From Pseudisothecium myosuroides (lineage: Eukaryota; Streptophyta; Bryopsida; Hypnales; Lembophyllaceae): a stretch of 64,000 nucleotides of DNA. How positions within the stretch are numbered: position 1 is the first letter of the stretch; every line of letters starts with the position of its first letter. The translations under genes were made by a program, and so were the position numbers. Below the pieces are notes generated by a model that ran no database searches, had not been told where the DNA came from, and saw only the letters and a program-made list of their open reading frames with translations. Shown here piece by piece: positions 12,964-24,565 of the stretch. The stretch is taken from NCBI GenBank assembly GCA_951799445.1, contig OX637296.1:22258001-22322000 (forward strand), written 5' to 3'.

Positions 12964-13719
12964 GAGCATCTCCACTCTTGCTCTGAAAATTAGCCTTGTG
13001 AAATGGCTTTTTGCGGGCTCCACCTTCTACGTAGTTCCCCACCCTTGCTCTCCATATCTCCACTAATTTTGCATTCTCATTGGTGGGAATTGCTATAAGG
13101 TAGTGTGCTCTAAAAGCGAGCGGCCTCTTCAAATCGACCCTATATTTGGGTATGAAATGGACATTAGGTGGTCCTGAAATGGACCTCTCAAGCCATTGAG
13201 AGAATCAAGAGAAAAGCTTTATTTATTACAAGAGCCAATCATTGACCTTCATTTACTCAAATCACTTTAGAAGTTGTAAGTGGTCAGATTTTGGAAGACA
13301 AATAGGTGCCTACAACAATTTTTTTTGAAAATTCATAAGTAATTCAAAAACGATTCAAAAAATATGAAACCACTTGTGTAACGTTCCGCATCCATTTTTC
13401 TTTCTCTGCAAAATGATCCAAAAATATTTCTGTTCAAGGAAATCTGTGAAAAAGGCAGATCAGACCTTAAATGGTCGCTTTTAGGCCATATTACTTTAGT
13501 GGTTCAACTTTTCTAAAAAGACAAAAACATTGTCAAATAAGGAGAATCCAAGCTTGGAAAGAAGGAGAGCGGGCCCGTGAGGGTTCCAGGTTGATGAGTG
13601 ATTTGAGCGGGGCCGGGCTTTATCTTTTGGATTCCGGGGCAAGAGTGGGGGCAATTTTAGAGCACGGGCCCTGGATTTGAGCGTCCGAGGGGCAATCCAA
13701 GGCAAGAGTGGAGATGCTC
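12964..13719. mobile_element. PIF/Harbinger-like MITE carrying a nested element
   Basis: Both ends carry the perfect 18-bp inverted repeat GAGCATCTCCACTCTTGC and are flanked by TAA (12961-12963 and 13720-13722). A 3-bp TWA target site points to the PIF/Harbinger superfamily. No transposase is encoded. Without the nested element at 13098-13496 the original element would be about 357 bp. Confidence 0.85.
13098..13496. mobile_element. AGGTAG-family TA-flanked MITE, copy 1 (nested)
   Basis: The imperfect ends AGGTAGTGTGCTCTAAAAGCG and (reverse complement) AAGTAATATGGCCTAAAAGCG are flanked by TA dinucleotides, consistent with Tc1/mariner-type insertion. The inside is clearly similar to the copy at 13722-14148, including the ATGGACATTAGGTGGTCC-type stretch and a run on pulling-apart words such as CAAGAGCCAATC. 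It lies inside the GAGCATCTCC element. Confidence 0.75.
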
Positions 13720-13721
13720 TA

Positions 13722-14148
13722 AGGTAGGAGGCTTGAATTTTGGAGGGTCATTTAGAACCGCCATACAGACTCGCCTAAAATAGACATGAGGTGGTCTTTA
13801 AATGGACCTTCTATAGTCATTGAATGGATCAATAAAAAAAACTATTATTTATTGCAAGAGCCAATCGTTGTCTTGCTTTCCCCATTTCTCTCTAGAAGTT
13901 GCAAGTGAACCGAGAAGTGAACGGTTTATGGAAGACCTAGGGTCATAAATAGGGACCTAAAACACATCTTAAGATGTGAAAATTCATAAGTAATTCAAAA
14001 ATGCTTCAAAAAAATACGAAATGACTTGAATTACAATCAAGATCTATTTCTCTTTGTTTGGAAAATGAGCAAAAAATAATCCCATCCAAGAAACCACATG
14101 AAAAAGGCGGACCAACCCTTAGATGCTCACTTTTAGAGCCTCCTACCT
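13722..14148. mobile_element. AGGTAG-family TA-flanked MITE, copy 2
   Basis: The ends AGGTAGGAGGCT and AGCCTCCTACCT are perfect inverted repeats flanked by TA (13720-13721 and 14149-14150). The interior resembles copy 1. Its left TA overlaps the TAA target duplication of the neighbouring GAGCATCTCC element, so one of the two elements inserted directly at the edge of the other. Confidence 0.85.
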
Positions 14149-14195
14149 TAGTGTGCCCTGTGCCATTGCCACAATCAAAAAGTAATTTTCTAATT

Positions 14196-14490
14196 TTTTA
14201 ATTCAATAAGAACTTTGAAACTCAATAACTTTCACATTGTAGGTCCAAATGCCACGACACAAAGCCCGTGCACCCCTTTTGACAAAGAGCTTTCCAACGG
14301 TACTAAGAGCATGGCAAATTGAGGCATTGTTCAAAAGATACATAATTTAGCATAATTTTGTAATATTTAAGATCCAAAAATAACTCAAAAATCTATAACT
14401 TTCAAATTGCAAGTCCAAACGCCATGAAACAAAGCTTGTGCACGCCTCTTCGCTAAGGGCTTTTTGATGATACCAAGCACACCACCGGGG
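14196..14490. repeat. Imperfect direct duplication of about 130 bp
   Basis: The stretch at about 14196-14330 (AACTTTCACATTGTAGGTCC, CACAAAGCCCGTGCAC) is repeated in diverged form at about 14366-14490 (AACTTTCAAATTGCAAGTCC, AACAAAGCTTGTGCAC). A trinucleotide tract (TAG/TAA units) follows at about 14567-14612. No gene is seen. Confidence 0.6.
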
Positions 14491-14612
14491 ACGCATGATC
14501 CGGCAGATCTCAACGTAACAAACAAACACTCAAATTTAAGGTATGGATATGAGTAGGAAGGAACAATAATATTAATATTAATAATAGTAGTAGTAGTAAT
14601 AATAATAATAAT

Positions 14613-15932
14613 GTCGTGTTTGGAGAACATTGTGAATGAAGAGTTTGTTGGGGAAGTTCAATTAGCCATGCCTTAGGTACATGGAAATTGAGGTCTATCT
14701 TTATTGCTTCATTTTAGAGGTAGACTCTAAGGGAAGAACCACATTTTAGAAGTAGCTTTGTTTTGTTGTCAAACTAAAAATAATCAAAAAGTTTGAATCC
14801 GATAGTAAAAATATTCTAGATGTCAGAAACTTGCTTCCCTCCACGAGCCTACTGTGAAAATTTTGATGGCTAACAATTTGGATTCTCTTCTTTGTACAAC
14901 TATTGTACACTTTTATGTATAATTCAAAATTGTAATTTGGATTTTGTAAAAGGCTTGATTACTGTTAGGTCTATTGAAGTTCTTCATGTATACTAGTGGA
15001 GCATAGTGGCCTACCCAAAAGATACGTGATTTTGCCTTTAGTTTTGAAAAGAAATATCTCTTTACTGAAATTAGGTTTTTACAAACAAATTGTACCATCA
15101 TGCTCAAATGTACGAAATTAGTTGTAGCAAGAAGGAAAATGAAAAAATCTAATTACAATAAAGAGATATTTATTTTCCAACTAAGGGCAAAATCATGCCA
15201 AAAGAGAAATCTCTCTAAAGGGAGTTGTGAATTTTTTTTGGAGATGTTTGTTGAAGGAAAGATGTGCGTAAGGATGTTTCCTACATATCTCCGCAATCAA
15301 ATATAAAAAATTTATCAACAAAGTTTTTCAATGAATTTTCATGTAAAACCATGAAAATTAAATTTAACAATTCACCAAAAATAGAGTTTTAGTTTTTTGA
15401 AACTGAAATTTGATATGGTTGATTGGGATTGCATAAGATATCAATGTTGATTACGCAAAATAAAAAATGTCAACTTTATTTTACATTATGCAAAGAAAAT
15501 TGATCGTCTAAACTGCCATCACTTATCTTTTTGTTAAGCTACTATACATTTGTAAATTTGAAATATATACTATTGATACATAAAAGTTTACATAAGATGG
15601 CTTTCAAATTGTGGCACAAATAGGATTTTCCTATCTTAATTGCAATTTCTAAGTGCTTCCTCAAAATTACTTTTACATCTCATCTCAAAGCTATAAAACT
15701 TTGAACAATCACATTCATGTATTGATGGCCTAAGGTGTGACATTAAAGAAATTTGGAAGTATAGTGTTCTCTTTGTGTTGTTTTACTTAAACACAATGGA
15801 TTTGTCAAAAAAAAGCTCCCTATGTTGCCATATTTGACATTAAATATAGTCTTCAACATTGTGTATCAATTTTTTTTGTTAGCATTCATTTGCATGTATA
15901 TACGTATTTAGTTCCATAATCTATTTCCTTAA
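14613..15932. other. Intergenic AT-rich region
   Basis: No gene is supported. The only structured feature seen is the foldback at 15026-15197. Confidence 0.4.
15026..15197. repeat. Foldback (inverted repeat), arms about 55 bp
   Basis: The arm starting GTGATTTTGCC with internal AAATATCTCTTTA (15026-15080) is matched in reverse complement, with scattered mismatches, by the arm ending at about 15197 (TAAAGAGATATTTATTTTCC, GGGCAAAATCATGC). Flanking target duplication was not found. It is probably an old MITE. Confidence 0.6.
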
Positions 15933-16860
15933 CCCCTAAAGGACCAAAGTCCCCTTGGGGTACACTTGGGAATTTGGGCAGGCTTGTGCGACCTGAAATT
16001 TTGACCTGATTTTTTGAAACTTTTTTGAAGATGGGAAATCACATTAGCTTTCTAAAAATATAATTTTTTTTCAATTGGTGCCCGGGAGCAAAAGTTATGC
16101 TACCTGAAGTCAAAAAAGTAGTTCGCCGGGCAGAAAAAAAACCCTTTAAAAAATTGAATTTTAATTTTTTAATATTTTTTGTTCTCTCAAAGATCATGTT
16201 TTTGTCTACATTTGAAGCTTTGATTCATTCTATTTGGACTCAGAATGAGAAAGTTATGGACGATCTTGTTTTTTGGGCAATCTTAGCATCTTCTTTAAAA
16301 AACAACTTATAGAATTCATTTTTGAATGCAATTTTCAAAAAAATTCAATTTCTTTTTTGACAAGTTTAGGTTTGTTTGCACAAAAAATCCCACCGTTGGG
16401 ATTATGGTGTTTTAATTCCACCTAAGAGCTATTAAAAATTTAGTGTTTTTTGTTCAATTTTGGACCTACTTCTACTTAACAATTTTTTATATGTGAAAAT
16501 CAAGTTTTGACATTCTGAAATTTTTTTCCCCGACTCTCAACTCAAATGTTCAACATAAAATTTTTTAACTTTATGGTGTGTAGTGCAAAAAAAATCCACA
16601 AATGGCCGTCAAAGTCATCTGAAATTGCAAGCCACAGTTCAAAAGAACTTCTTTTTCCAACTTCAAATGCTAATATCTTCTAATCCGTATGGTCAAACTT
16701 CATGAAATTTTTACCACATGATCTGAGACAAGTGAAGTACAAGATCCTATGATTAGATTATAATTTTTATTTTTTTTAGGTTTAGGGAGTGATCGCAGCA
16801 GAAATGGTAGTTTTCAATGGTTTTGGAGCCAGAAAATGCCTTTAGTTGGTCCTTTAGGGG
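15933..16860. mobile_element. TTAA-site inverted-repeat element A (928 bp)
   Basis: It begins CCCCTAAAGGACCAA and ends TTGGTCCTTTAGGGG, directly flanked by TTAA on both sides (15929-15932, 16861-16864). The internal sequence is AT-rich with no transposase-length frame, so it is non-autonomous. Its subterminal parts match the copy at 51123-52052 in the opposite orientation. A TTAA target plus CCC-starting ends suits piggyBac or some Sola elements; which superfamily is not decided by the sequence. Confidence 0.88.
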
Positions 16861-16864
16861 TTAA

Positions 16865-18692
16865 TCGGAGTTTGGGAAACTGGTAGGTTTCATCTTCTAA
16901 TATTATTAAGGGATTTATTAAACTGTAAAATGACCATAAACCCATAATATATAGCCGTTGTAGAATTTTTTTGAACAATTATTAGTGCAATATTGTTGAC
17001 AAGAAAAGAGATACTTGGATAGATTTGCAATTGTGAAGAATGCAATGTGCACATTTGTAAATCTTGTTTTGTATTTTATCATCCAACTATGGCTGTAGGA
17101 TTCGAGCTTGTAAAGGTGCGTATTTTGTTCTCACCTTAGTTGTTTCTACGGCACAAATTCTGGTTAGGTTTCTTCCCTTTGTGATTTTGATTGTTTCTTC
17201 ACATAGTTCGGGCAATGCTTTTGTTGTAAATAGAACTGCTTCGGTGACTTGTAATTGGCAATGAAGAATGTCGTGCTTGCATAAGTTCACGTGACCTTCT
17301 TGTTCGTGGATTTTTCACTTCCACCTCTTGAACCCTTCAGCACTGAGTTTGGACGGCATTGGCATGCAGCTGGTTTCTTTTAGAAAATCTATTTCATCTT
17401 TGAGAGCTATTGTTGTCGAGTTCTTCAGTTGTCCGTCAACTAGTTCTAAATCTCATTGGTTTCTAAATTTTAGGATATCTACAGTAGTTTCTGGAAGGAC
17501 TGTGCGTTCTCTATGCCGTATCATAGGATCAGTTTAATGAACCGCTCTGTGTAATTGAGGCTTGGAGAGTTTATCCCTTGTTTGATTCAACGCACTTGAG
17601 AGACTCTGGATTCCAGGAATGAAGGAACAACATTTTCTGTCTTCTAAAACCCTAGCCCTAACCATGGCGACTTCTGTGCAGTGACGTGAGTTCTATTTTG
17701 GAAGTAGAATTAAGGACGGGCATTGAGAGGCTCGACAGTTATTGCAGTTCAGTGCTGAGGTATCTATCTCTTTTCTCTACAACTCGCGCACAAAGGTATT
17801 GACGTTCGTTCAGTTTGAGAGATTGATGTATGATTGATGTATGCAAGATTGTGACTGCTCTGATTTGGAGTGTGTGTGGACTTGCCTTCGCGTGATGAAT
17901 GACTTGGTTGTTCTGTATCGAGCTACCAGTGCCGTACGAGAATAAGGAATGGTATGAGGAAGTTCGTGAAGCGGATCGTGCTCATGGTGGTATTGTGAAG
18001 TTTTTTCACATGCCTTCAAAGGTATGGCATAGTTATCCTGAAGATGAACACTTTGCTGCACTCTTCCGTTTTTATAAAAATCGGCATGGTTTATTTGATG
18101 ACTATCCCTTTTTAGTGGACGATTCCATATCTTGATTCTCCCGGTCTGGAATGCAAGGAACTCCAAATATTTGTGATTCAGGTTGAACAGAATGATGCTG
18201 ATTACTGGATGCGAACTTTATTGAAGGATATTGAATAGTCTCTACTTTCACTTCAGGCTTGATCATTTCTGTGAATTTTCTGTATGACTCGTGTAATTGT
18301 TGTTGTTTTGTAATTGCACTCCATTATCTTACATCCTCACAAGCATCTTGCAATTGATTGGAATTCAACTCTGTGTGCCTTACAAGTGAGCAAGTTTCAT
18401 TTCTGGGACACACTCACACATTTTTGAATCATAAGAATGCAAGTGTGATGTTGAAGAACATGGTAAGTATAAAAAAGCCTCTAAAGTTCATCACACTCTT
18501 CACTACTATGCAACCAAAATTGGCTGCACATATTGGTATAGTTATGCCACAGGATTCTTCCATGTGGTATAGTTAAGACTAATAAGTAAAACTACTCCAA
18601 ACAGACTCTCCATTCACATGCGATATGCTTCTACTCCGACCCATCAATGGCGTCCCCCTCAGCTAGACTTGGAAGAAAGCTAATGAATTGCA
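16865..18692. other. Intergenic region with one weak open frame
   Basis: Apart from the short open frame at 17899-18135, no gene is supported. The balanced composition from 17.0 to 18.3 kb suggests a decayed gene or an unrecognised exon set. Confidence 0.35.
17899..18135 (+). CDS. Short unrecognised open frame, possible gene remnant
   Basis: A 78-residue frame rich in charged and aromatic residues (EWYEEVREADRAHGG, VWHSYPEDEHFAALFRFY, YPFLVDDS) has a more protein-like composition than its AT-rich surroundings. The bases before its ELPVPYEN stretch could be a splice acceptor, so it may be an exon rather than a complete gene. I do not recognise the family. No matching neighbouring exon could be joined in phase. 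Confidence 0.25.
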   Translation: MTWLFCIELPVPYENKEWYEEVREADRAHGGIVKFFHMPSKVWHSYPEDEHFAALFRFYKNRHGLFDDYPFLVDDSIS

Positions 18693-21600
18693 TTAGTGGG
18701 CGTTAAGGTAGTCTTCCGTCCATTTCCAAAGCTTGTTCTGCAAATTCAAGTCCAGTGCTTTGCCTTGCAGAGGATACTCATTACAATCAATGAAGTATTT
18801 CCCAGACACTCCATGCAGGCGTGGGTTTGTTGCAACATATAGTTGCGTTGCAGCACCCTGGTAATGGTCAATCCACCATCAATAAATAAAAAACAAAGAA
18901 GAAGAACTCTGACAATGAACATCAAATGAATTCGGTTAAATTGGCAGAATATCACAACTTTGGTACTTTGAACCTCACAATTTTGGTACTTTGAATTGCA
19001 TCGATTAAAAAGATATTTTGGGGTAGTTTTTGCAACTCACCTGTGCCGGATTCTTGAACGCGAACGATGGTGTCAAACCTGGATAGAACAATGGTGTGAA
19101 GATTAGCTGTTGACGTTACAAGTAATAGTATGGAGTACTACATTAAACAATACTTGTATAATTACCGTATTTCTACTTCATACTTCAGCGCAAGCTCAGA
19201 CACTGTCTGTCTTACAATTGACTACGGATGATTAATGTTGCAAATTTCGCTTCTATGAGCAAGGGGTTCTTGGAATAATTCAATTTGGTCATACGTTCAA
19301 GCCACTGATTCCTGTATTGCACTCATATCAATTTCTTTTCTAATCAGGACCAGGATCAGGATAATCTGTGTCTCCACTGGCTTGCATGAGTGCTACTCTT
19401 ATTAATTGTGTCTGAGATATTTGAATCGGTATGCACGCAAGTATGAAATCACGAATCGAAAATGTCATACCACACCAATTGGGTACCAAAGATAATATTC
19501 ATACTACAATCACTACATAAGATAATTCAATTAGTGCTACACAACAATACACTTATATATCACTTCTATACTCTATATTTTCAAAATTTAATGACTTCAA
19601 GGCAAAAAAGATATTCTCTTCTTCTCTTAGCCACTAAATGAAGGTTAAGATGAATAATATGAATAAAAATAAAAATGTTTTTGGTACAAAAAGGCAACAT
19701 GAAACAATTAGTGTGTCTTGCCTGAGAACATACCTGAGAGCAAGCCTAGAAACCCATCAAGGTAGGTCAGTTTCGTCCTGATGGCGCCTGGATGAAGTGT
19801 ATTTACAGTAATGTTGACACCCTCTCCCTGTTGAAGGACCATCATATTATTTAGTTTCCAATCCATTGGTTAGCACCCCTCCGTTGGCAAATAAATAATT
19901 ACCATTCAAAATAATTTTCTTTAGATGATCATCCAAGGACAAGCTTTCCGTTAATTTCCGCCTGGAGTAGTGTAAAGCACTCAGCTAAAAACCGAAATTT
20001 ATTTTTCCAAACTCGAAGTTCCCAAAAAATCACCTGACAATTTTATGTTATTTCTATTTCAATTTTCAATTTCAATTTACAGTTATGGCTAAAAGGAATT
20101 ATTGAGACAAATTAAGTAAAGAGGTCTTTGGATAATATAAAAGAGTCATAAACTTCCTCCAGTACTCTGGACAGAGCTTTCGATGAACTTAGTGTAAAAC
20201 TCTTTGAGTATCGTACCTGGCTATCAGGACCGGTATTTCATGCCGATTAATTATTAAAAGTTGGGAAAAGTGGTTCAAAGAGGGTTAGAATTAATTAAAA
20301 AATTCAATTTTTATTTTTCATTTTTTCAAACAATTTGAGGCCTTCATTATGTGAACATTAAGAGGGTGGCATATGAATCATTTCGAGATTTGTATGCTGC
20401 CCATTCTGAATTTGCATGAGGACCATTTTTTGATAGTTTGACATATGCAACATTAATTTATTTACGGCTTCCATGTAGAGTCAGGACCAGTGAAGCCCAC
20501 TGGTCAATGAGAGTTTGATTTTTCTGGAGTTTGATCGGTGGGCTTCACCGGCCGCGACTCCACATGGAAGCCGGCCATTAGGGAGATTAAGAATAGTATA
20601 CCTTCAAACGTGCAGCAAGCTCCCGGCAGTGTAAAACACGTGCAAGGTTCGACTGACCGTAGCCTGAGAATCCCCAGATCCTGCGAGTGAACACCAATTT
20701 AAGTGACAGTGAGCTTCGAGTCCGCCGAAATCCCCATTCCACTACAAATGCAGAGGTTCTGATCTCCAAGTGAAAATTAAAATCACTAGTTCAGTGCAGG
20801 TAGACAAGTGTGTTGATAAGTTGGTCTTACTCTTTGGTGTTGACGAGTTTGTCAAATTCAATTCCAACCTTGGGAGTGAAACTGTAGCTTGCACCAGAAA
20901 CAAGCACAACACGTCCTTCAATGCCGCTTTCTTTTGCACTTGTCTTCATGGTGTCGAGCAGCAACTCCGTCAGGAGGAAGTGACCTGTTTGAAGTGCAAC
21001 CACGGTGAGAAATCGTTCCAAATTATTCTAAAAACTTTGATCAATTCTAGAAAAGGACTAACTCAGATGATGGAAATCATTGAGCCACTGGGCATGCTAG
21101 ATAATTATGTTCTTATTTGCCTTTACTCCAGACATAGTGTCAATGTAAAGGGCACTGCTAACTGTCTGATAATCTCATTGGGTGCCTATCTAGACCTTGA
21201 ATTCTTTACCTAGATAGTTGGTTGCAAACATGAGCTCCAAGCCATCAGGAGTATTACTCGGAGCCTTGATAGAAGTAATCCCACCATTATTCCTGCACCA
21301 GAAAAGTCCCCAAAGCAAATAAAATTCATGAGTACAGAGGCAAAGGCAAATGGCATATAAACATTTGCCAAGAACAGGCTTCATTTTTTTGGAAAATAAG
21401 ACATCAATGCTTTTGTCTTTTCATCTACTTTAAGAAAATATGCTTTTATATAAATACTAGGATGGAACTTGTTGCAATTCAATAGTACCCAAATGGACTA
21501 GGTAATGTGAAAGCAGAGCATTGTTATGAGAAACAACATGCTGAGCCATGGCAGTGGCTCGGGATGACATTTCTCACAATGAGCCTCTACTTTCACATTA

Positions 21601-22665
21601 CTGACACAACCTCAATGTTGGATATTTGCATCTTGGTCAACCATGATCGATCAAGGGTCTAGAAATCATTGGGCCGAAATTCAATGTTACAATTCGAAGA
21701 ACACTTGAATTCATTGTGCAGACTGACGTAAAGCAATTTGAATGTGGAGCGGCTTACACGAGAATGTGGAGCGGGAGTTTCAAGTCCTCAAACTCGGCAG
21801 CAAACTTGCGCACCGACTTGAGGTCGCTCAAGTCCAAGTGCATCACCAGCACGCGAGCCCCTTCGCCAAGTTCTTCCACAATCTGGGATTTCACGGATTC
21901 GCCTAACTTCAAATTCCGAATCGCCAGGATCACGCGAGCGCCTCGCTTTGCTAGCACTCTCGCGGTTTCCAAGCCGATCCCCGCAGTCCCACCTGCAGTT
22001 CGGTCCACGGTGAAATTTTGCATCTAGCCAGCTATACTTGGAATTGACTAACGCCAGAGATGTCCAGTAAATTCTTAGACCCCATTCCATAGTGCAAGTG
22101 TGGAATTATACAGCTTGAGTATGGGATAGAGCCCCCGAAATTCCATGCTCTAGCTGTGAAATTCTCGAAAGACACAATTCCATAGACTAGCAAGTGTGAA
22201 ATTTCACAGCTTAAGCTAAGTACGGGATACTGCCCCCGAAATTCCATACTGTAGCGATGACTTTGTTTAAAGACCCATTCCGGAGTGCAAGTATGGAATT
22301 TCATTGCGTAAGTATGGAATAGAGCCTGAATTCAATGCTCTAGCTGTGAAATTATGTCGTTGCACTCTGAAATTGGGGAACTCGGTACGGCTCCAGGTTT
22401 CAGTCGAGGCACTCAATCAAAACTGCTTCCCGTTTTTCAAAATTCTTATATCCTGGCCCGGGGCTTCACCATACCTGCGAATTCAGCCATTCTAACAAAG
22501 ATGAGGTTTATCTAGCTGGCACAGGAAAGCATGCAATCACGTACCTGTGACAATGGCGGTCAGGTCCTTGAGATTGAGCCCTTCGGTGACATCCTCCGCA
22601 GTGGACGCCGATCCGAACCCATTCGGGCCTGGAGAGCCTAGCAAGTAACGCCACGTCGCAAACAT
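18693..22665 (-). CDS. TIC32/retinol-dehydrogenase-like SDR, probable pseudoenzyme
   Basis: Eight exons (22665-22545, 21992-21758, 21292-21210, 20984-20831, 20680-20602, 19827-19734, 19078-19041, 18857-18693) join in phase and give 322 residues, the usual family length. The Rossmann-fold NADP-binding motif TGGTAGIG is at 40-47. DLSDLKSVRKFA, LMFATNYLGHFLLT and TLHPGAIRT are strongly family-like, matching plant TIC32/WWOX-type dehydrogenases. Three catalytic-region positions differ: NNAG reads NNGG (120-123), the VSS of the active-site strand reads VSG (175-177), and YxxxK reads YGQSN (205-209), so the catalytic Lys is Asn. The nucleotide site seems kept while the reaction chemistry is probably lost. 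TIC32 itself acts at the chloroplast inner envelope; the location here is inferred only by similarity. Confidence 0.92.
20466..20572. repeat. Imperfect hairpin (foldback) in an intron
   Basis: GGCTTCCATGTAGAGTC (20466-20482) pairs with GACTCCACATGGAAGCC (20556-20572), and the inner AGTGAAGCCCAC pairs with GTGGGCTTCAC. The 107-bp foldback lies in the intron between exons 5 and 6 of the SDR gene. It is more GC-rich than the intron around it and is probably a small MITE. Confidence 0.75.
22080..22365. repeat. Three-copy imperfect tandem repeat in SDR intron 1
   Basis: A unit of about 95 bp recurs three times, starting near 22080, 22180 and 22272. Each copy contains ATTCC, AGTGCAAGT-like words, GGGATAGAGCCCCCGAAATT-like words and CTAGCTGTGAAATT-like words. 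It fills much of the first intron (21993-22544). Confidence 0.75.
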
Positions 22666-23205
22666 GATGTTCGAAGTCTCCAAGCTCGTCCCTTCGGCAC
22701 TGCGCGAGGATCGAAACTCTTAAGACAGACAGAGAGAGTGAGCACAGATCCCGGGGGTAAGGATTTGATGAATTCGGCATCGTCACCATGCTGCTTAAGA
22801 ATCATTCACAGCCTTTGAGAACGAGAACAAGGTCGCCCCTGACTCGTGATTGAGAAATTGAAGCTGACGTAGGGAGTCGTCGTTGAGGGCCGGTCCAGCT
22901 TTGACGAGGATTGACGAGCCTACACTTGACCTGCAGCAAATCAAGGATGAGCAGCTACAGAATTGTTTTTTTGGCTTCGGTCGCCGTATCAGTCGGCAAG
23001 GACTCGGTGGCGAAGGTGAAAACTTTGACTGCCTAAAATGGAAGTCAGCTTGTTATGAAATTTTATCATTTCTGCGTTTTGCAGTGTAGCCTAGTTGTGG
23101 AAATTGGAGACCCAAGTAAGCGGGTAAGCTTCGTCGTCAGTTCGTTTCGGGGGCACCGTGGGTCCAATTGCACCATTTCAAAGTCAATCTCTACATTTCA
23201 CTTAA
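22666..23205. other. Upstream flank of the SDR gene
   Basis: This stretch of balanced base composition should hold the SDR promoter and 5' untranslated region. No other gene is supported. Confidence 0.35.
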
Positions 23206-23431
23206 CCCTTAAAGGACGAAGGGGTGACCCTCGAAATCATCCTTTCGCATGACCGTGTGAACCATAGGCCTAAAAAATTGTAAAAGCACTCATTGGAAGT
23301 CAAGCTAATGTAGAAGATCTCCCCTTTTTACAACAAATTTTGAGGATGAATAGTTGCACTTCTATCCTATACAGTTTGATTCTCCATCCATCATCCATCG
23401 GCCACAGAATGGCCTCCTCGTCATTTAAGGG
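23206..23431. mobile_element. TTAA-site inverted-repeat element B (226 bp)
   Basis: The left end CCCTTAAAGGACGA and right end TCGTCATTTAAGGG are near-perfect inverted repeats. The left flank is TTAA (23202-23205) and the right flank is TTAT, one base off. The ends match the family at 15.9, 23.9 and 51.1 kb. It is too short to encode anything. Confidence 0.75.
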
Positions 23432-23934
23432 TTATAAGAATAGTCTTTTTGTTATAATCTTTCCATTTCTATTTTGAAAAGGGATGAAGTTGTCAATTTT
23501 GGATGAAAAAAGTGTATGAATATGATGGAAAAGTGCTTTTTGGGCTAAAGGATGGATGAATGTAGAAAGACAATGCTTCACCAAATTGGAAGAGACTTCC
23601 ATGTAGCACCATCTCATAAAGTAAAAAGAGGACAGTTTTTTGTAGCTTGAAGACTTTAAAAAAAATTGCATTGCCTCAAGTAGGTCATTAATTGGATGAA
23701 GTTGTCTACTTATTGGTGGGTGGCAATGTTTGCAAAAAAACGGCGGCTAATACAAAGTTAGCCGTTGAAAATGAGAAATAACAGGTTGGATTTTTAAAAT
23801 ACAGGAAAAAGGCAGTGAAAAATTCTACAAATTATTTATTTACAATAAAAAAACTGAAAAAATAACCTAACCGGGTACTTGAACAACTAACTAAATATGG
23901 AATTCGAAGGAAAATGGCTATTAACCCCTAAATG

Positions 23935-24561
23935 GCCAAGGCACCAAATTCTAGTGTTGGCAATACTTTGAAGTTAATTAAAACCTACCCAAGTTGCTAT
24001 TTTTAATAGTTTATATTTTTGTAAAATTCTTTTTGAAGTCTAGATTTAGCTTCAAAAGTCCGATTTTGAAAATGATGTTTTATAATTTTTCTACTCAAGA
24101 TTTTGTGCAAGGGTACCCATTGCAATCTTGACTTTCCGTAGTGTTGAGGGCTCTTGCAAATGAGCCTCAAATACACTAGATCTTGGAGAAAAAATCACAT
24201 TAGAAATTCATTTAAAAAAATTGTAGAGTAGATTTTGAGAAGCCATAAATTGATTGGGGTTATACATGTTAGGCCCTTTAACCTCATATTTTTTTGGTGA
24301 CCAACTTTTTAGATTTGACATGTGAAAAGAGGATTGAAAGAATTTATTAGTTTTAACACCCTCATGTTCAAACATTATAATCTTTCAATTCATAAGTGAT
24401 ATTGTTGTGTTTTCTTTTCCTATGTGATCTTTAACATGTCTAGTTTGAATTTGTACGGTTACAATTCCAAAAAAATTGATACAACTTATCAAAATGTTGG
24501 CTTTTTGTTCAATTTAGAGCAGATTTCAGGAAGTTCAAAACAAGCCTTGGGCATTTAGGGG
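23935..24561. mobile_element. TTAA-site inverted-repeat element C (627 bp)
   Basis: The left end CCCCTAAATGGCCAAGGC and right end GCCTTGGGCATTTAGGGG are inverted repeats with one mismatch, flanked exactly by TTAA (23931-23934, 24562-24565). It is AT-rich with no coding capacity and belongs to the same family as elements A, B and D. Confidence 0.88.
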
Positions 24562-24565
24562 TTAA

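Noticed and set aside
17645..17663. AAACCCTAGCCCTAACC, telomere-like
   Set aside because: Fewer than three degenerate units; such words are common in plant 5' untranslated regions and do not make an interstitial telomere.
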